From contig NZ_JAJKFQ010000002.1 of NCBI RefSeq assembly GCF_020966635.1, forward strand, positions 62,001 to 126,000: a stretch of DNA of 64,000 nt, in the 5' to 3' direction. The notes under the pieces are model-generated. The model did not search any database, was not told the origin of the DNA, and saw only the letters and a list, made by a program, of their open reading frames with translations. The stretch is from Stieleria sp. JC731. Lineage in GTDB: Bacteria; Planctomycetota; Planctomycetia; Pirellulales; Pirellulaceae. The translations under genes and the position numbers were made by a program. Below are positions 37,499-47,171 of this stretch, piece after piece; position 1 is the stretch's first letter, and the number at the start of each line of letters is the position of its first letter.

Positions 37499-38866
37499 AT
37501 GAAAACGAACCTCGTATTCTTGATCAGTCACGCCTTGGTTGCTGTGGTCGCTGCCGCGACGGCAATGGCAAGCACTTCGTATTCAAGCGAAATCCAATCG
37601 GGCATCGTCTTGGGAGCTGCATTGATTGCGGGCGGAATCGCCTCTTTCCTGCTTTCAAGCAAAACGACCAACGGCATTAAACAACTCAAGACAATCCTAT
37701 TGGAACGTCGGCAAACATTGGTCACCAGTGGAATTGGCGAACTGGATGACCTGGGCGAAACGATCATCCAGACCGCTCAGCGATACGACGAAATCGAAGT
37801 GGTCAGCCGTCAAAACCACCGCGAAATTCAGTCCATGCTTGGACGTCTTTCCAGTGGCGAAGGACTCGAAAATGTCGACATGTCAGAATTCAAAAACGTG
37901 CTCGCAGGAATGGGCCGTTCCCTGAATGAGCTGATGGGTCAGATCGAAAAAGATCTCATCGAAATCGGTCGCTGCAACTCAGAAATTCACAATCAGAAAC
38001 AGTCCGAGGCGACCTACCGGACGACAGCGTTGCTGGAAAGCTTGACCGGTGAAATCACCAAAGTGACCGACCGTTGCAAACAACTGCAGCAACAAATCGG
38101 TTCAGCCGAAAAAGCCGTTTCAGCCACCATCACGCAAACCAATCAGCTTGTCGAAGGCATTGGGCGAATTCGTAGTTGCAGCGAAACGAGCAAGAAGAAG
38201 CTTCGCTCTCTCGGTGACCCGACGCGTCAAATCGGAAACATTGTCGGCACCATTACCGACATCGCTTCACGAACCGAGATGTTGGCGCTGAACGCCTCGA
38301 TCGAGTCTATCCGAGCAGGAGAGCACGGCCGAGGATTTGCGGTGGTCGCTGACGAGGTTCGAAAGCTGGCCGAGCAAACGTCTCAGTCAGCTCGTGAGAT
38401 CGGAGTACTCGCCGAGTCGCTGGAATTGCAAACGAACGACTCGCTGACAGTTCTCAGTCGGGAACAAAGTGAAGTCGAAGCTGACATGGCGGTGCTCGAA
38501 TCAATCCGCGCGACCTTGAACGAACTGTCATCGGTGACCTCAGCCGGAATGCATGTCGCCGCTGATCTTTCCCAGCAAGGGGATCAGCAGCACAACCTGG
38601 TGCAGGGCTTGGTCGGAGGCATCGAATCGATTGCCAACGCTTATTCGGCAGATCGCAAGCGAGCCGACCACGCATCGTGGGCCATCAAGTCACTCGCCAA
38701 AACGGCAATCGATTTGGACGGCAACATTCACTTGCTGCGGGGTTGCACAAACCCCAATCTCGACACGTCGCCTTCACCGCGTCGACAGCTGGTGGACCTT
38801 GCCAGCCAGACTCCTGCCGACGTGTCATCCGACTCGATCACCAGCGAACGACGTGAGGAAGTCTGA
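37499..38866 (+). CDS. Methyl-accepting chemotaxis-like receptor without periplasmic sensor
   Basis: 455 aa. Two transmembrane helices (about 5-24 and 36-53) are joined by a loop of only about 10 residues, so there is no extracellular ligand domain. A HAMP-like/coiled-coil region leads into the MCP signalling hairpin at about 255-295 ([35 protein letters not shown]), the contact site for CheA and CheW. The protein is short and ends in a Ser/Arg tail without a CheR pentapeptide. Sensing must be cytoplasmic, membrane-borne, or via partner proteins. Its TGA overlaps the next gene's ATG (TGATG), so it is translationally coupled to cheA. Confidence 0.9.
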   Translation: MKTNLVFLISHALVAVVAAATAMASTSYSSEIQSGIVLGAALIAGGIASFLLSSKTTNGIKQLKTILLERRQTLVTSGIGELDDLGETIIQTAQRYDEIEVVSRQNHREIQSMLGRLSSGEGLENVDMSEFKNVLAGMGRSLNELMGQIEKDLIEIGRCNSEIHNQKQSEATYRTTALLESLTGEITKVTDRCKQLQQQIGSAEKAVSATITQTNQLVEGIGRIRSCSETSKKKLRSLGDPTRQIGNIVGTITDIASRTEMLALNASIESIRAGEHGRGFAVVADEVRKLAEQTSQSAREIGVLAESLELQTNDSLTVLSREQSEVEADMAVLESIRATLNELSSVTSAGMHVAADLSQQGDQQHNLVQGLVGGIESIANAYSADRKRADHASWAIKSLAKTAIDLDGNIHLLRGCTNPNLDTSPSPRRQLVDLASQTPADVSSDSITSERREEV

Positions 38867-41715
38867 TGAACGATCCTAACGCAGATGCCATCGAGATGAC
38901 GACCGACGACCAAGTCACCTCACAAGAAGCACGACTTGCGGATTTCACCGCCGCAGTCGAACTGCTTGGCGAATTAGGTCAAGCTGGCTTGGAGGACATG
39001 AACGAATTGCTCGGCGAAGCGGTCGATCGCCTTGGGCGACTTGCCGACTCTGTGGAATCTTCGCTAACAGATTTCAATGACGATCACCCTGACGTCATGG
39101 AGCTACTCGATTTCGTCATTGAAAGCTGCGACATGATTCGTCAAGTCGCGTTTAACGACGGCCAAGAATCAGATCCTCATCAAATCGAATTGTTGCTCGA
39201 AGCGGTCGATGTTCGCTTGGAAACCTGCGAATCGGTCAATTCGCATCCATCCGACTTTGGAGATTCCGTCGATAATTGGAATACCGATGAGCCCAATACC
39301 GACGAACTCACCGAAGAAAGCGTTGTTGCGGCACCATCGCGTGAAGAAATTGCGGCACTACTTAGCAATCTAAGTGCGCAAACTCAGGCAGTTCAGACTC
39401 CTGCGCAACAGCAGGATTCACAGCCCAGCGAAGCTGTACCGACCGAGATGTTTGCCGAACGTCCCGCCGGATCGCCGCCGCAATCACCAGGTGAAATCAA
39501 GCCGCCTCAGCCCGATAACGTCGACGTCGATAGCGAGTTGATGGAAGCGTTCATGGATGACGCGACGCGCGGCCTGGAATCAATGGAACAGGCTCTCTTG
39601 GATCTCGAATCGAGCCCGTCGGATCCTGCGATTGTAAAAACGATCGGACGCGAACTGCACACCATCAAAGGGGCATCTGCAAGTATCAGTTTGGCGAATT
39701 TGGCATCGTACATTCACGAAGTCGAAGAACTGATCCGCTACACCCAAGAAACCGGACAGCCGGTGACACCAGAGTTGCTGTTGCCACACGTCGACTTGAT
39801 TCGTGCGCGAGTCAATGGCGATGAAGAACACTCAATTCAGCCAGCAGCGATTCCGAATCAGCAAACCGGTCTTCCGGAGGCGCAGCCCAGCGCTGCTGTT
39901 GCAACCACCACCGTGGCGACGCAGCCCACTGTCGCCGCGAAAAAATCTGCCACGCCGGAATCACACGGCGATGACGAAACCGTTCGTGTCAAAGCATCTC
40001 AGCTAAACCGCTTGATGGACATGCTGAGCGAACTGGTGATGCTTCGCAATCAACGTGACACCGAGATTTCCGAGCTGAAAGGCATTCATGACGAATTGAT
40101 CCACAGCGTTACGCGAATTCGGATGCTCAGCCATGAAGGTGAAGCGTTGCTCGCGAGTGATCATTTGGCCGATCCGGTGCTCGCCGAAGAAGGCGTTTCC
40201 TTTTCACACTTGAACGAAGTTGCCAACGACGTGCTCGAATCGGCACAGCGGCTTCGCGATTGCTACCAGCCCGTGGCCGATGGCAACCAAGCCGTTTCAC
40301 AGTTCATTCGCAACTTCCGTTTGGAACTGGTGCAACTACGTCGAATGCCGGTATCAGGCCTATTCCGTCGTCTGCACCGTGCGATCAGCGACGCAGCCAG
40401 AACCGAACAAAAGCAAGTCCGTGTGGAGCTAGTTGGTGAAAACACGGGTATCGAACGTTCTCTGCAAGAGCGGATCTTCGAACCTTTACTTCACATTGTT
40501 CGCAACTCCGTCAGCCACGGGATCGAAACACCTTCAGATCGCGAATCGGCAGGCAAGGATTCCCATGGCACCGTCAAACTACATGCACACGCCGGCCCTG
40601 ACTTGCTGGTGATCGAAGTAAGCGACGACGGAAAAGGGCTCGACTACGATGCGATTCGCCGACGTGGAATCGAGCGTGGTTTGATCGAAAGCGACAAATC
40701 GGTCAGCCGAGCGGAACTTTCAAGATTGATCTTTCATCCAGGGTTTTCGACCAAAGAATCCGCCAGTCAAGTTTCCGGCCGAGGTGTCGGGATGGATGTC
40801 GTGGCGGCCACATTGGAAAGAATGCGTGGTTGGGTGGAAGTCGAATCAGAATCGGGACAGGGTTCAACAATCCGCCTTTCGCTGCCGCTTCCATCGATGA
40901 TTCAGCACGCGATGGTGTTCCGCTCCGGAGGACAGCTATTCGCATTGCCAGCTCAAGCAGTCAGGCGAACCGGTGAATTCGATGAAAGCTCATCAATCGT
41001 CGATCTCAACCGCGTCCTCAATCTGAAAAACTCGCATGCGACGGTCGCCGATGAATCAGAACGCCGGTCGGTGATCGAGTTGGTCACCGGTGCGACGACT
41101 GCAGATGGCGGACACGGAAACAATGTCGCGCTGCTTGTTGATCGCGTCTTAGGTCCTGAAGAAGTTGTTGTTCGCCCGATGCCGCCGATGCTGAAGTCAC
41201 ATCCTCTGTGCATTGGTGCGACGCTAAGCGGAATGGGCGAAACCGTCTTGCTACTGGATCCACGCGGTGTTGCCGATGCCGCCTACGGAAATGTGATGGA
41301 GCTTGAGCAATTCACAGCTCAAGCACCTCAACCGGTTGGCGACCTACCCAAGGTGTTGGTCGTTGACGATTCCAAGAGCGCAAGACTTCGCACGACCAGA
41401 GCATTGCAAAAGTATTCCGTCGAAATCGTTCAAGCTGAAGACGGCCAAGCCGCGATCGAGCTACTCGCCCGCGAAAACTTCGTCACGGTATTTAGCGACA
41501 TCGACATGCCACGCATGAGCGGGCTGGAATTGCTGCAAACGATCAAAAGCGAACCGCGACTGGAATCGATTCCTGTTGTCATGATCAGCAGCCGAAGCAT
41601 CGATACCGCTGGAAAACAAGCTCATGCGTTGGGAGCGATGGAGTATGTCCAAAAACCAATTACGCCGGAACGTCTCGATTCCATCGTTGCACCACTGCCG
41701 TGGGCAAAAACTTAG
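38866..41715 (+). CDS. cheA: CheA-type histidine kinase fused to a C-terminal receiver
   Basis: 949 aa hybrid kinase. Order: a helical acidic N-terminal region of unknown identity (1-150), a Gln/Pro linker, an Hpt domain (about 220-315; phosphorylated H265 in LHTIKGASAS), a variable Ala/Thr linker, the P3 dimerisation region (SQLNRLMDMLSELVMLRNQ), a P4 HATPase (about 530-680; HIVRNSVSHGIE, DDGKGLD, GRGVGMD), a P5 CheW-like domain (690-815), and a receiver (829-949) with phosphoacceptor D878 in VFSDIDMPRMSG. It resembles the ChpA/FrzE-like hybrids of alternative cellular functions rather than flagellar CheA. It should transfer phosphate to its own receiver, to the first-gene receiver, or to the following receiver-DUF4388 protein. 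Confidence 0.92.
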   Translation: MNDPNADAIEMTTDDQVTSQEARLADFTAAVELLGELGQAGLEDMNELLGEAVDRLGRLADSVESSLTDFNDDHPDVMELLDFVIESCDMIRQVAFNDGQESDPHQIELLLEAVDVRLETCESVNSHPSDFGDSVDNWNTDEPNTDELTEESVVAAPSREEIAALLSNLSAQTQAVQTPAQQQDSQPSEAVPTEMFAERPAGSPPQSPGEIKPPQPDNVDVDSELMEAFMDDATRGLESMEQALLDLESSPSDPAIVKTIGRELHTIKGASASISLANLASYIHEVEELIRYTQETGQPVTPELLLPHVDLIRARVNGDEEHSIQPAAIPNQQTGLPEAQPSAAVATTTVATQPTVAAKKSATPESHGDDETVRVKASQLNRLMDMLSELVMLRNQRDTEISELKGIHDELIHSVTRIRMLSHEGEALLASDHLADPVLAEEGVSFSHLNEVANDVLESAQRLRDCYQPVADGNQAVSQFIRNFRLELVQLRRMPVSGLFRRLHRAISDAARTEQKQVRVELVGENTGIERSLQERIFEPLLHIVRNSVSHGIETPSDRESAGKDSHGTVKLHAHAGPDLLVIEVSDDGKGLDYDAIRRRGIERGLIESDKSVSRAELSRLIFHPGFSTKESASQVSGRGVGMDVVAATLERMRGWVEVESESGQGSTIRLSLPLPSMIQHAMVFRSGGQLFALPAQAVRRTGEFDESSSIVDLNRVLNLKNSHATVADESERRSVIELVTGATTADGGHGNNVALLVDRVLGPEEVVVRPMPPMLKSHPLCIGATLSGMGETVLLLDPRGVADAAYGNVMELEQFTAQAPQPVGDLPKVLVVDDSKSARLRTTRALQKYSVEIVQAEDGQAAIELLARENFVTVFSDIDMPRMSGLELLQTIKSEPRLESIPVVMISSRSIDTAGKQAHALGAMEYVQKPITPERLDSIVAPLPWAKT

Positions 41716-41802
41716 ATGATTCGTGTCCGGGGGGAACAGACGGACTATTTATTCCGCACTTACAAATCACCGTTTTTTCACAGTTCTTGAGGATTAAGTT
41801 TC

Positions 41803-43440
41803 ATGGCCGAAAAGAAAGTCTTGGTCATCGACGATAGTGCGACCATCCGCAAGTTGGTCGATTCGCACCTCAGCCCCGCCGGTTACGCTGTCACCTTGGC
41901 CCCAACTGCCGAGGAAGGTCTACAGTTGGCGGAGGAAATTCGTCCCGACTTGATCCTACTGGACCACCAACTTCCCGGTACCACAGGTTTCGAAGTCTGC
42001 CAACAGCTTGCCGCATCCTCAACACTGAAAACGATCCCCGTCGTTGTCAGTTCGACCTTGCGCAAAAAAGCTTATGTGGAATACGCGGACTTGGACAACG
42101 TCGTCGACATGTTGCCCAAGCCCTATACGGAAAACCTGTTGAAAACGACGGTGGAAAATGCCATCGAAACGGCAGCGATGATCGTCGAATCGCAAAGCAA
42201 AGGTTCGGCCGTACCAGAAATCATTGGCGAAACGGCAGAACCAGATTTCGCCGGACGATTCAGCATGTTCGGCATCCGAGAGATCATCGACTTCCTGAAC
42301 AATGGAACCAAGAAAGGTGTTCTGGAAATCGAAGCAGAGCGTTTGCGGCTTTGGGTCTACTTGGATCGCGGAAGGGTCCAAGGAATCAACGCGACCGGTT
42401 TGCAACCTCACGAGACGCAGATGATTGTCGATCAGCTGCCTGAATCGCTCAAGAACCTGTCAGAAGTACTTCGTCTGACAATCGCCGGACGTGGATCTGC
42501 CGAATTCGACGGCTTCGTTCAATTAATGGACAAGCGAGTCCTCGATCCACGTTTAACAGCGAAATTGCTTCGCTTCCAAGCCGCGATGCTAATCGGATTG
42601 GCCAAAGACCGTCCATTGAAAGGATTCCAATTCCGTGCACTCAACGAGTTCCCATCGCTTCAACGCGACCTTCCCCTCGAAATCGGCCTGATGGGTTTGC
42701 TTGTCGAATTCGCGTTGCACTGCGATGCGTCAAAGCTACCCGAAGACGAATCTTCGCTTCGCTATGCTCGCCGAGCAATTCGCGGCCAAAACTTGGACCG
42801 AGCTGGCTTGTCTGCCAAGCACATGAAAGTGCTGAACTTGGTCAGCGAACCACGGTCCATCGATGACTTGCAGCAACGCTTGAATTGGGATCGAGAAGAA
42901 TTGCGACGAGTTCTCTGCGGCTTTGTCGCCGCTGACGTTTTGGACTGCAAAAAGGATGAAAGCCAAGGCAAGTTCGTTGCCTACGAAACCAACGGACTTG
43001 TTGCCGCTCAACTGCGCAACGAGCTGAAACAAAACGGTGGTCCTTTCACCGGAAAAGTTGTTCGCGACACGCTGACGCTGCAGCTACTGGTCAAACGAAC
43101 TCAGCCGGACGCTGTCTTCTTTGCCGTTGACACGCCGCAAAGTTGTGATGCCATTCGTGAAGCATACACATCAGCGAGAGAAGCTTTTGGTGACGCTCGC
43201 AAGATTGTCCTGGCACCACCTCAAGTGATCGATGATCCCAATGTACCGTGGCAACGTCTATTGGGATTCGTTCCAGACCGACTGATGAAGTCTCCGTACA
43301 AGTGCGAAACGTTGATCGAAACCATGCGTGAGCTTGATTCGATTCCCGTTGCGCCACAACCGCAATGCGATGATTCGTCAACTGTCGCCCCACCAGTCAC
43401 CCCGACCACCGCAACGCAAGAAGTCGAGGCGCTTTCATGA
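41803..43440 (+). CDS. Receiver-DUF4388 (PatA-like) response regulator
   Basis: 545 aa. The receiver (1-120) has VLVIDDSATIRKL, phosphoacceptor D54 in LILLDHQLPG, and the lysine in MLPKPYTE. A DUF4388 domain begins near residue 148 (RFSMFGIREIIDFLNNGTKKGVLEIE...LWVYLDRGRVQGI), as in PatA-type regulators of cyanobacteria and delta-proteobacteria. The rest (250-545) contains helical and winged-helix-like segments (LNLVSEPRSIDDLQQRLNWDREELRRVL) and a C-terminal alpha/beta part without a recognised family. A TTGAGGATTAAG ribosome region precedes ATG 41803. The stop overlaps the FHA gene start by 4 bp (ATGA). Confidence 0.88.
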   Translation: MAEKKVLVIDDSATIRKLVDSHLSPAGYAVTLAPTAEEGLQLAEEIRPDLILLDHQLPGTTGFEVCQQLAASSTLKTIPVVVSSTLRKKAYVEYADLDNVVDMLPKPYTENLLKTTVENAIETAAMIVESQSKGSAVPEIIGETAEPDFAGRFSMFGIREIIDFLNNGTKKGVLEIEAERLRLWVYLDRGRVQGINATGLQPHETQMIVDQLPESLKNLSEVLRLTIAGRGSAEFDGFVQLMDKRVLDPRLTAKLLRFQAAMLIGLAKDRPLKGFQFRALNEFPSLQRDLPLEIGLMGLLVEFALHCDASKLPEDESSLRYARRAIRGQNLDRAGLSAKHMKVLNLVSEPRSIDDLQQRLNWDREELRRVLCGFVAADVLDCKKDESQGKFVAYETNGLVAAQLRNELKQNGGPFTGKVVRDTLTLQLLVKRTQPDAVFFAVDTPQSCDAIREAYTSAREAFGDARKIVLAPPQVIDDPNVPWQRLLGFVPDRLMKSPYKCETLIETMRELDSIPVAPQPQCDDSSTVAPPVTPTTATQEVEALS

Positions 43441-44918
43441 GCCGCTCCACGTCACCTACCGTCTCATCTTTTCGTCTAGTCGTTCATCGCATCGGCAAAT
43501 CCGCTCTTGAGCATCACCTCGAAGAAGGTCGCAGTGTCTTCCTCGGTAGCGGATCCTCATGTGGGATTCATGTTGAAGGCGAAGGCGTTGCAGAAATCCA
43601 TTGCCTGATCGACGTCGAAGAAGATGTCGTTTCAGTTCAGGACTGGGCATCGGATGCGGGCACGATCGTCAATGGACTTCAGATCGAAGAAAAAACCGTC
43701 ATCAACGTCGGCGATTCGATCATCCTTGGAAAGATCCAGATCGAACTTTCCGGCAACAGCCAATCAGTAAAAACGCCTTCGGCCGAACCCGTCGCAGAAC
43801 AGATCGACGTAGCTGATGACCTACCGGACTTGGAAACCAATCTCTCATTGGCAGAATCCGCGTCAGCGGAATTGTCAGATGATTATGGTCGTGTAGACGC
43901 GTTCGACGATTCACCATCGATCGAAAGCGAATATTCCGATGAGTCAGAAGTGCAGAATGAAGATTCGATAGAGGCCCCTGCTGCTATCGCCTCGTTCGAC
44001 TCAGTAACAACTGAACTTGACCAAGACTTCGATTGGGATCCGACAGAAGACGAGGACGTCGATCCCGAAGTGGTGGCTTTGTTGCGTGCCGAAATCGAAG
44101 ACCTGCGAATGCAACTTGCCGAGCGTGACGAACAGCTATCACTGATGGCCCAGGACGACGACTTTGGTGTGACCGATTCGATTAGTAGTACGACCGACGC
44201 TGATTTCGGAGACACCAATCTTGCCGATCGTGTCGAGACGCTACTTGCCGAACTCGAAGAACACGACGATCGCGTCGCGACTCTCCAAGACCTTTTGCAA
44301 ACTGCTGAAGTTCAAAATCAGGCCGAGCGAGAAGAGAGAAACTGCCTGGAGACTTGGGTCGGTGAAATCGAACACCGTATCGGACAACGTGAATCGGAAC
44401 TGCAGGCCGAACAGGACGCACTTCGCCAACGCATCGATGACGTTAGTGAAGAACGCGACAAGTTCCAGCAAATGCTTCACGCGGCAAAGAAACGCGTCGG
44501 TGGCCCAACGGTTGAAGAACAGCTGGACGATGAAACGCTTAAAGAACTGCAGCGTCGCAACGCCGACCTTCATTCACAGCTTGATGAAGCAAACAAACAA
44601 GTTGCCAGTTTGACGCGGCAAGTCGATCGACTGAAACAAGAAGAACCGGACGAACTGCAATCGCTTCGCGCAGAACTTGCGAAAGAGAAAGCTGATGTGT
44701 CACGCATCCGTTTCCAACTTTCCAAACAGCTCGAAGATATCGGAAACACTCCGGTCGCAAAGGATCAACCCGATCGCGAATTTGCTTACAAGCTGAAGAC
44801 GTTGCGTGAGCATCTTCGTGAAATCCATGAGGAGGAGAAGTCGGAGCGTAGTCCGAAGTCCGATTCGCTATTCGGAAGGATTTCCAACCTGTGGAAACGA
44901 GTCGACGAAGAATACTAG
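43437..44918 (+). CDS. FHA-like domain protein with long coiled coil
   Basis: 493 aa. Residues 10-105 form an FHA-like fold (VFLGSGSSCGIHVEGEGVAEIHCLI, WASDAGTIVNGLQIEEKTVINVGDSIIL), but the phosphopeptide-binding Arg of the GR motif is Ser and the serine of SxxH is replaced, so phosphothreonine binding may be lost. An acidic linker (110-200) is followed by a coiled coil of about 240 residues. It is likely a scaffold in the array. ATG 43437 overlaps the previous stop (ATGA), indicating tight coupling. I found no enzymatic domain. Confidence 0.8.
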   Translation: MSRSTSPTVSSFRLVVHRIGKSALEHHLEEGRSVFLGSGSSCGIHVEGEGVAEIHCLIDVEEDVVSVQDWASDAGTIVNGLQIEEKTVINVGDSIILGKIQIELSGNSQSVKTPSAEPVAEQIDVADDLPDLETNLSLAESASAELSDDYGRVDAFDDSPSIESEYSDESEVQNEDSIEAPAAIASFDSVTTELDQDFDWDPTEDEDVDPEVVALLRAEIEDLRMQLAERDEQLSLMAQDDDFGVTDSISSTTDADFGDTNLADRVETLLAELEEHDDRVATLQDLLQTAEVQNQAEREERNCLETWVGEIEHRIGQRESELQAEQDALRQRIDDVSEERDKFQQMLHAAKKRVGGPTVEEQLDDETLKELQRRNADLHSQLDEANKQVASLTRQVDRLKQEEPDELQSLRAELAKEKADVSRIRFQLSKQLEDIGNTPVAKDQPDREFAYKLKTLREHLREIHEEEKSERSPKSDSLFGRISNLWKRVDEEY

Positions 44919-45258
44919 CCGCTTAACATGGGCGTTGATCATTCGGATGCCTATCGTTCCAACTCACATTGCGTAACACCGGCCAGTGGTGTTCGTGGGG
45001 GAGCGATTCCATCCTGATCGACAACGTTTTGATGGCGAGCAAATATCGCAATTACAACACCAGCGGCCTCGCGAAGGCCTATGAATTGACGAACGAAATG
45101 CCCGCGGAAACCTTTCCGCGAATTGAAAACACGAGTGCCTTCGGAAAGAAAGATCGCTTCACAAGTCAAACTTCGTGAAGAACTTTGCGAATGCACGATT
45201 GATTGAACATCCCTAGTCGGGTTAGCCGTGATTCACCAATCATCACTTTGGAATTGTC
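44919..45258. other. Intercistronic gap with hairpins and a doubtful small frame
   Basis: 340 bp inside the operon. Three simple hairpins follow one another: AACACC/GGTGTT (44975-44993), GGCCT/AGGCC (45065-45079), and an 8-bp arm pair CGCGGAAA/TTTCCGCG with a 2-nt loop (45103-45120). A plus frame from ATG 45032 to 45178 could encode 48 residues (MASKYRNYNTSGLAKAYELT at the start) but has no ribosome site. No U-rich terminator is present, so read-through is likely. Confidence 0.4.
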
Positions 45259-46074
45259 ATGATGGCATCCAACTCTAATTTCATGACGACGCATGACGGG
45301 GCGTCCCCATTGGGGTCTGCTCCCGCTCCGACAAGCGTCGGTGTTGCGCCGCAACCAGATCGCGAAGTCCCACCGATGTCTGCGAACGATGCAGAATCGT
45401 TGCGAGAGATTTCTAGCGATGTCGAACTTTTCACACGGTCTTGGATTGCTCGAATCCGTCGCTTGATCAATCGCTCCGCCCAACTGCTCGAGCGAGAGTC
45501 GCTACTTGCCGGAGCACTCGCCAAACTAGATCAACAAAAGTCGGAGTGGAGCAAGCGAACAGCCGAACGCGAGCTGGCCCTCCGCGATCAAGCGAAAATG
45601 CTGACAGCAGCTTGGCTCGAAGTTGAAGCCGAACGACGAAAGTCGATGCAGGGAGGCCGTGTCGGGGCTTCTGTTGCTGGTTCGTCGAACGTGAACCGAG
45701 CCGTCTCTCCCGTCGCGGTCGTTTCACCGGTACTGCCTCAAAATCCTCCCGCCGCTTCAACACAACCGCCCACATCTGTCGAACCGGCTGCCAGTGTCGT
45801 CGAACATGAACCGGTCGCTCCGACCACACCATCGCCCGCATCGGTTCCCGATGCTTCGCCGAGTTCGACTGGACCGAATCCTGCTGGTCAAAATTCGGTG
45901 ATCAATCATGCACCGCAGGTTGCCAATCGGCCCATCCTTCCGGGCGGAGGGATGAGCCACCAGCCTTCATCACTTGATGAGAGCGTTCAGTGTGAAAACG
46001 ACGCCCAATCGCGTCAAAGAATTGAAGAGTTCAAACGGATGCAGCGCGCGTTGCGATCCAACCGTAATCGATAA
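45259..46074 (+). CDS. Coiled-coil and Pro/Ala-rich protein, unrecognised
   Basis: 271 aa. A disordered N-terminus (1-45) precedes a helical segment (about 45-130; ELFTRSWIARIRRLINRSAQ, LAKLDQQKSEWSKRTAER), a long Pro/Ser/Ala/Val-rich linker (135-220), and a short basic helix at the end (RQRIEEFKRMQRALRSNRNR). No domain was recognised. It sits inside the operon with 19 bp to the next gene, so it is probably a structural partner of the FHA, FGE-like or GTPase proteins. ATG 45259 (followed by a second ATG) is used. Confidence 0.65.
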   Translation: MMASNSNFMTTHDGASPLGSAPAPTSVGVAPQPDREVPPMSANDAESLREISSDVELFTRSWIARIRRLINRSAQLLERESLLAGALAKLDQQKSEWSKRTAERELALRDQAKMLTAAWLEVEAERRKSMQGGRVGASVAGSSNVNRAVSPVAVVSPVLPQNPPAASTQPPTSVEPAASVVEHEPVAPTTPSPASVPDASPSSTGPNPAGQNSVINHAPQVANRPILPGGGMSHQPSSLDESVQCENDAQSRQRIEEFKRMQRALRSNRNR

Positions 46075-46093
46075 TTGTCTGTCGGAGACTACC

Positions 46094-47122
46094 GTGCCAC
46101 TTGCAACACTATTCACCCGGCCACTGAGCTTCTTCCGATCGTCGAGTCGAGTACGCTCGAAAGCCGATTCCGCTCCAGCGCCAGTTTTGGACTACGCGAA
46201 CGCGCCACCAGACATTCGCATCCTGGTTCGCAATCGCCAATATGCCCATATCGTCCGTCCGCAAGACGGTCTGCAGTTTGACGAAGAATCACTGCACTTT
46301 GCTTGGAAGGCCATCGATCATGACATGGCCTACGTCCCTGGCGGCTGTGTCGTTTTGCACGGCGAATATGCCACGACCACTGCCGACGGCCCATCACTTG
46401 TTCCGCAAACGCTTGGCACCAGCGAAGTCGAACCTTTATTCATCGATCGTTGGTGTGTGACCAACGCAGACTTCAAACGTTTCGTCGATGATGGGTCATA
46501 CGATGATGTGCATCTTTGGCCGGAGCAGGTACTTACAAATGTTCTGCAGTTCGTCGATAAGACACGGCATCCAGGACCATCTTCATGGAAGGACGGTGCA
46601 CCGTTGCCCGGTACCGAAGCTCAACCGGTAACTGGCGTATCGTGGTACGAAGCAAACGCCTACGCGCAATGGGCAGGAAAACGCCTACCCACCAGTGCCG
46701 AGTGGCAACGCGCTGCCACTTGGAGCCTCAGTAACAGCGACAGCCTTCAAGAAGCTCGCTACCCCTGGGGCAATTCATTCGATCCTGGATTTGCCAACAC
46801 ATGGGCATCCGGAAAACATCACGTCGCATCCATCCACGACTTTATCAAAGGCAGCACCCCCGACGGGATTCGCCAATTGGTTGGAAATGTCTGGGAGTGG
46901 ATCAATACGCAGTATCTGCTTGCCGCAACGGACGAAATCGCAGTGCATGCGACGGACTCGATGGCGGAAATTCGTGGCGGCGCATTCGATAGCTATTTCC
47001 ATTCACATACGACTTGCCAAAGCCGCAGTGCGGATGTCCTCACAGCACGTAAACCCAACATCGGATTCCGCTGTTGCTTCTCCTCCTCTGGCCTTGAACC
47101 ACCTGAGACTTCAGGCAATTGA
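46094..47122 (+). CDS. FGE/SUMF1-fold protein, probably not a sulfatase maturase
   Basis: 342 aa. Residues ~95-335 are a formylglycine-generating-enzyme-like (SUMF1/FGE-sulfatase) domain: YVPGGCVVLHGE, LFIDRWCVTNADFKRFVDDG, PVTGVSWYEANAYAQWAGKRLPTSAEWQRAA, YPWGN, GNVWEW, RGGAF and GFRC. The catalytic cysteine pair of true enzymes (as in RGGSFLC...YC) is not conserved: after RGGAF only one downstream Cys is found. The fold may therefore act as a ligand- or protein-binding module (C-type-lectin-like). The start was set at GTG 46094 with CGGAG upstream and 19 bp after the previous stop; the open frame upstream overlaps that gene. Confidence 0.78.
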   Translation: MPLATLFTRPLSFFRSSSRVRSKADSAPAPVLDYANAPPDIRILVRNRQYAHIVRPQDGLQFDEESLHFAWKAIDHDMAYVPGGCVVLHGEYATTTADGPSLVPQTLGTSEVEPLFIDRWCVTNADFKRFVDDGSYDDVHLWPEQVLTNVLQFVDKTRHPGPSSWKDGAPLPGTEAQPVTGVSWYEANAYAQWAGKRLPTSAEWQRAATWSLSNSDSLQEARYPWGNSFDPGFANTWASGKHHVASIHDFIKGSTPDGIRQLVGNVWEWINTQYLLAATDEIAVHATDSMAEIRGGAFDSYFHSHTTCQSRSADVLTARKPNIGFRCCFSSSGLEPPETSGN

Positions 47123-47171
47123 ATTGTTGTCCCTTAAGTCTCTTTTCCACGAACTGTGATTCGTACCAGCC

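Noticed and set aside
46094-47122. Sulfatase-maturing formylglycine-generating enzyme for the sulfatase at 10 kb
   Set aside because: The cysteine pair needed for catalysis is not visible and the gene sits in a signalling operon.
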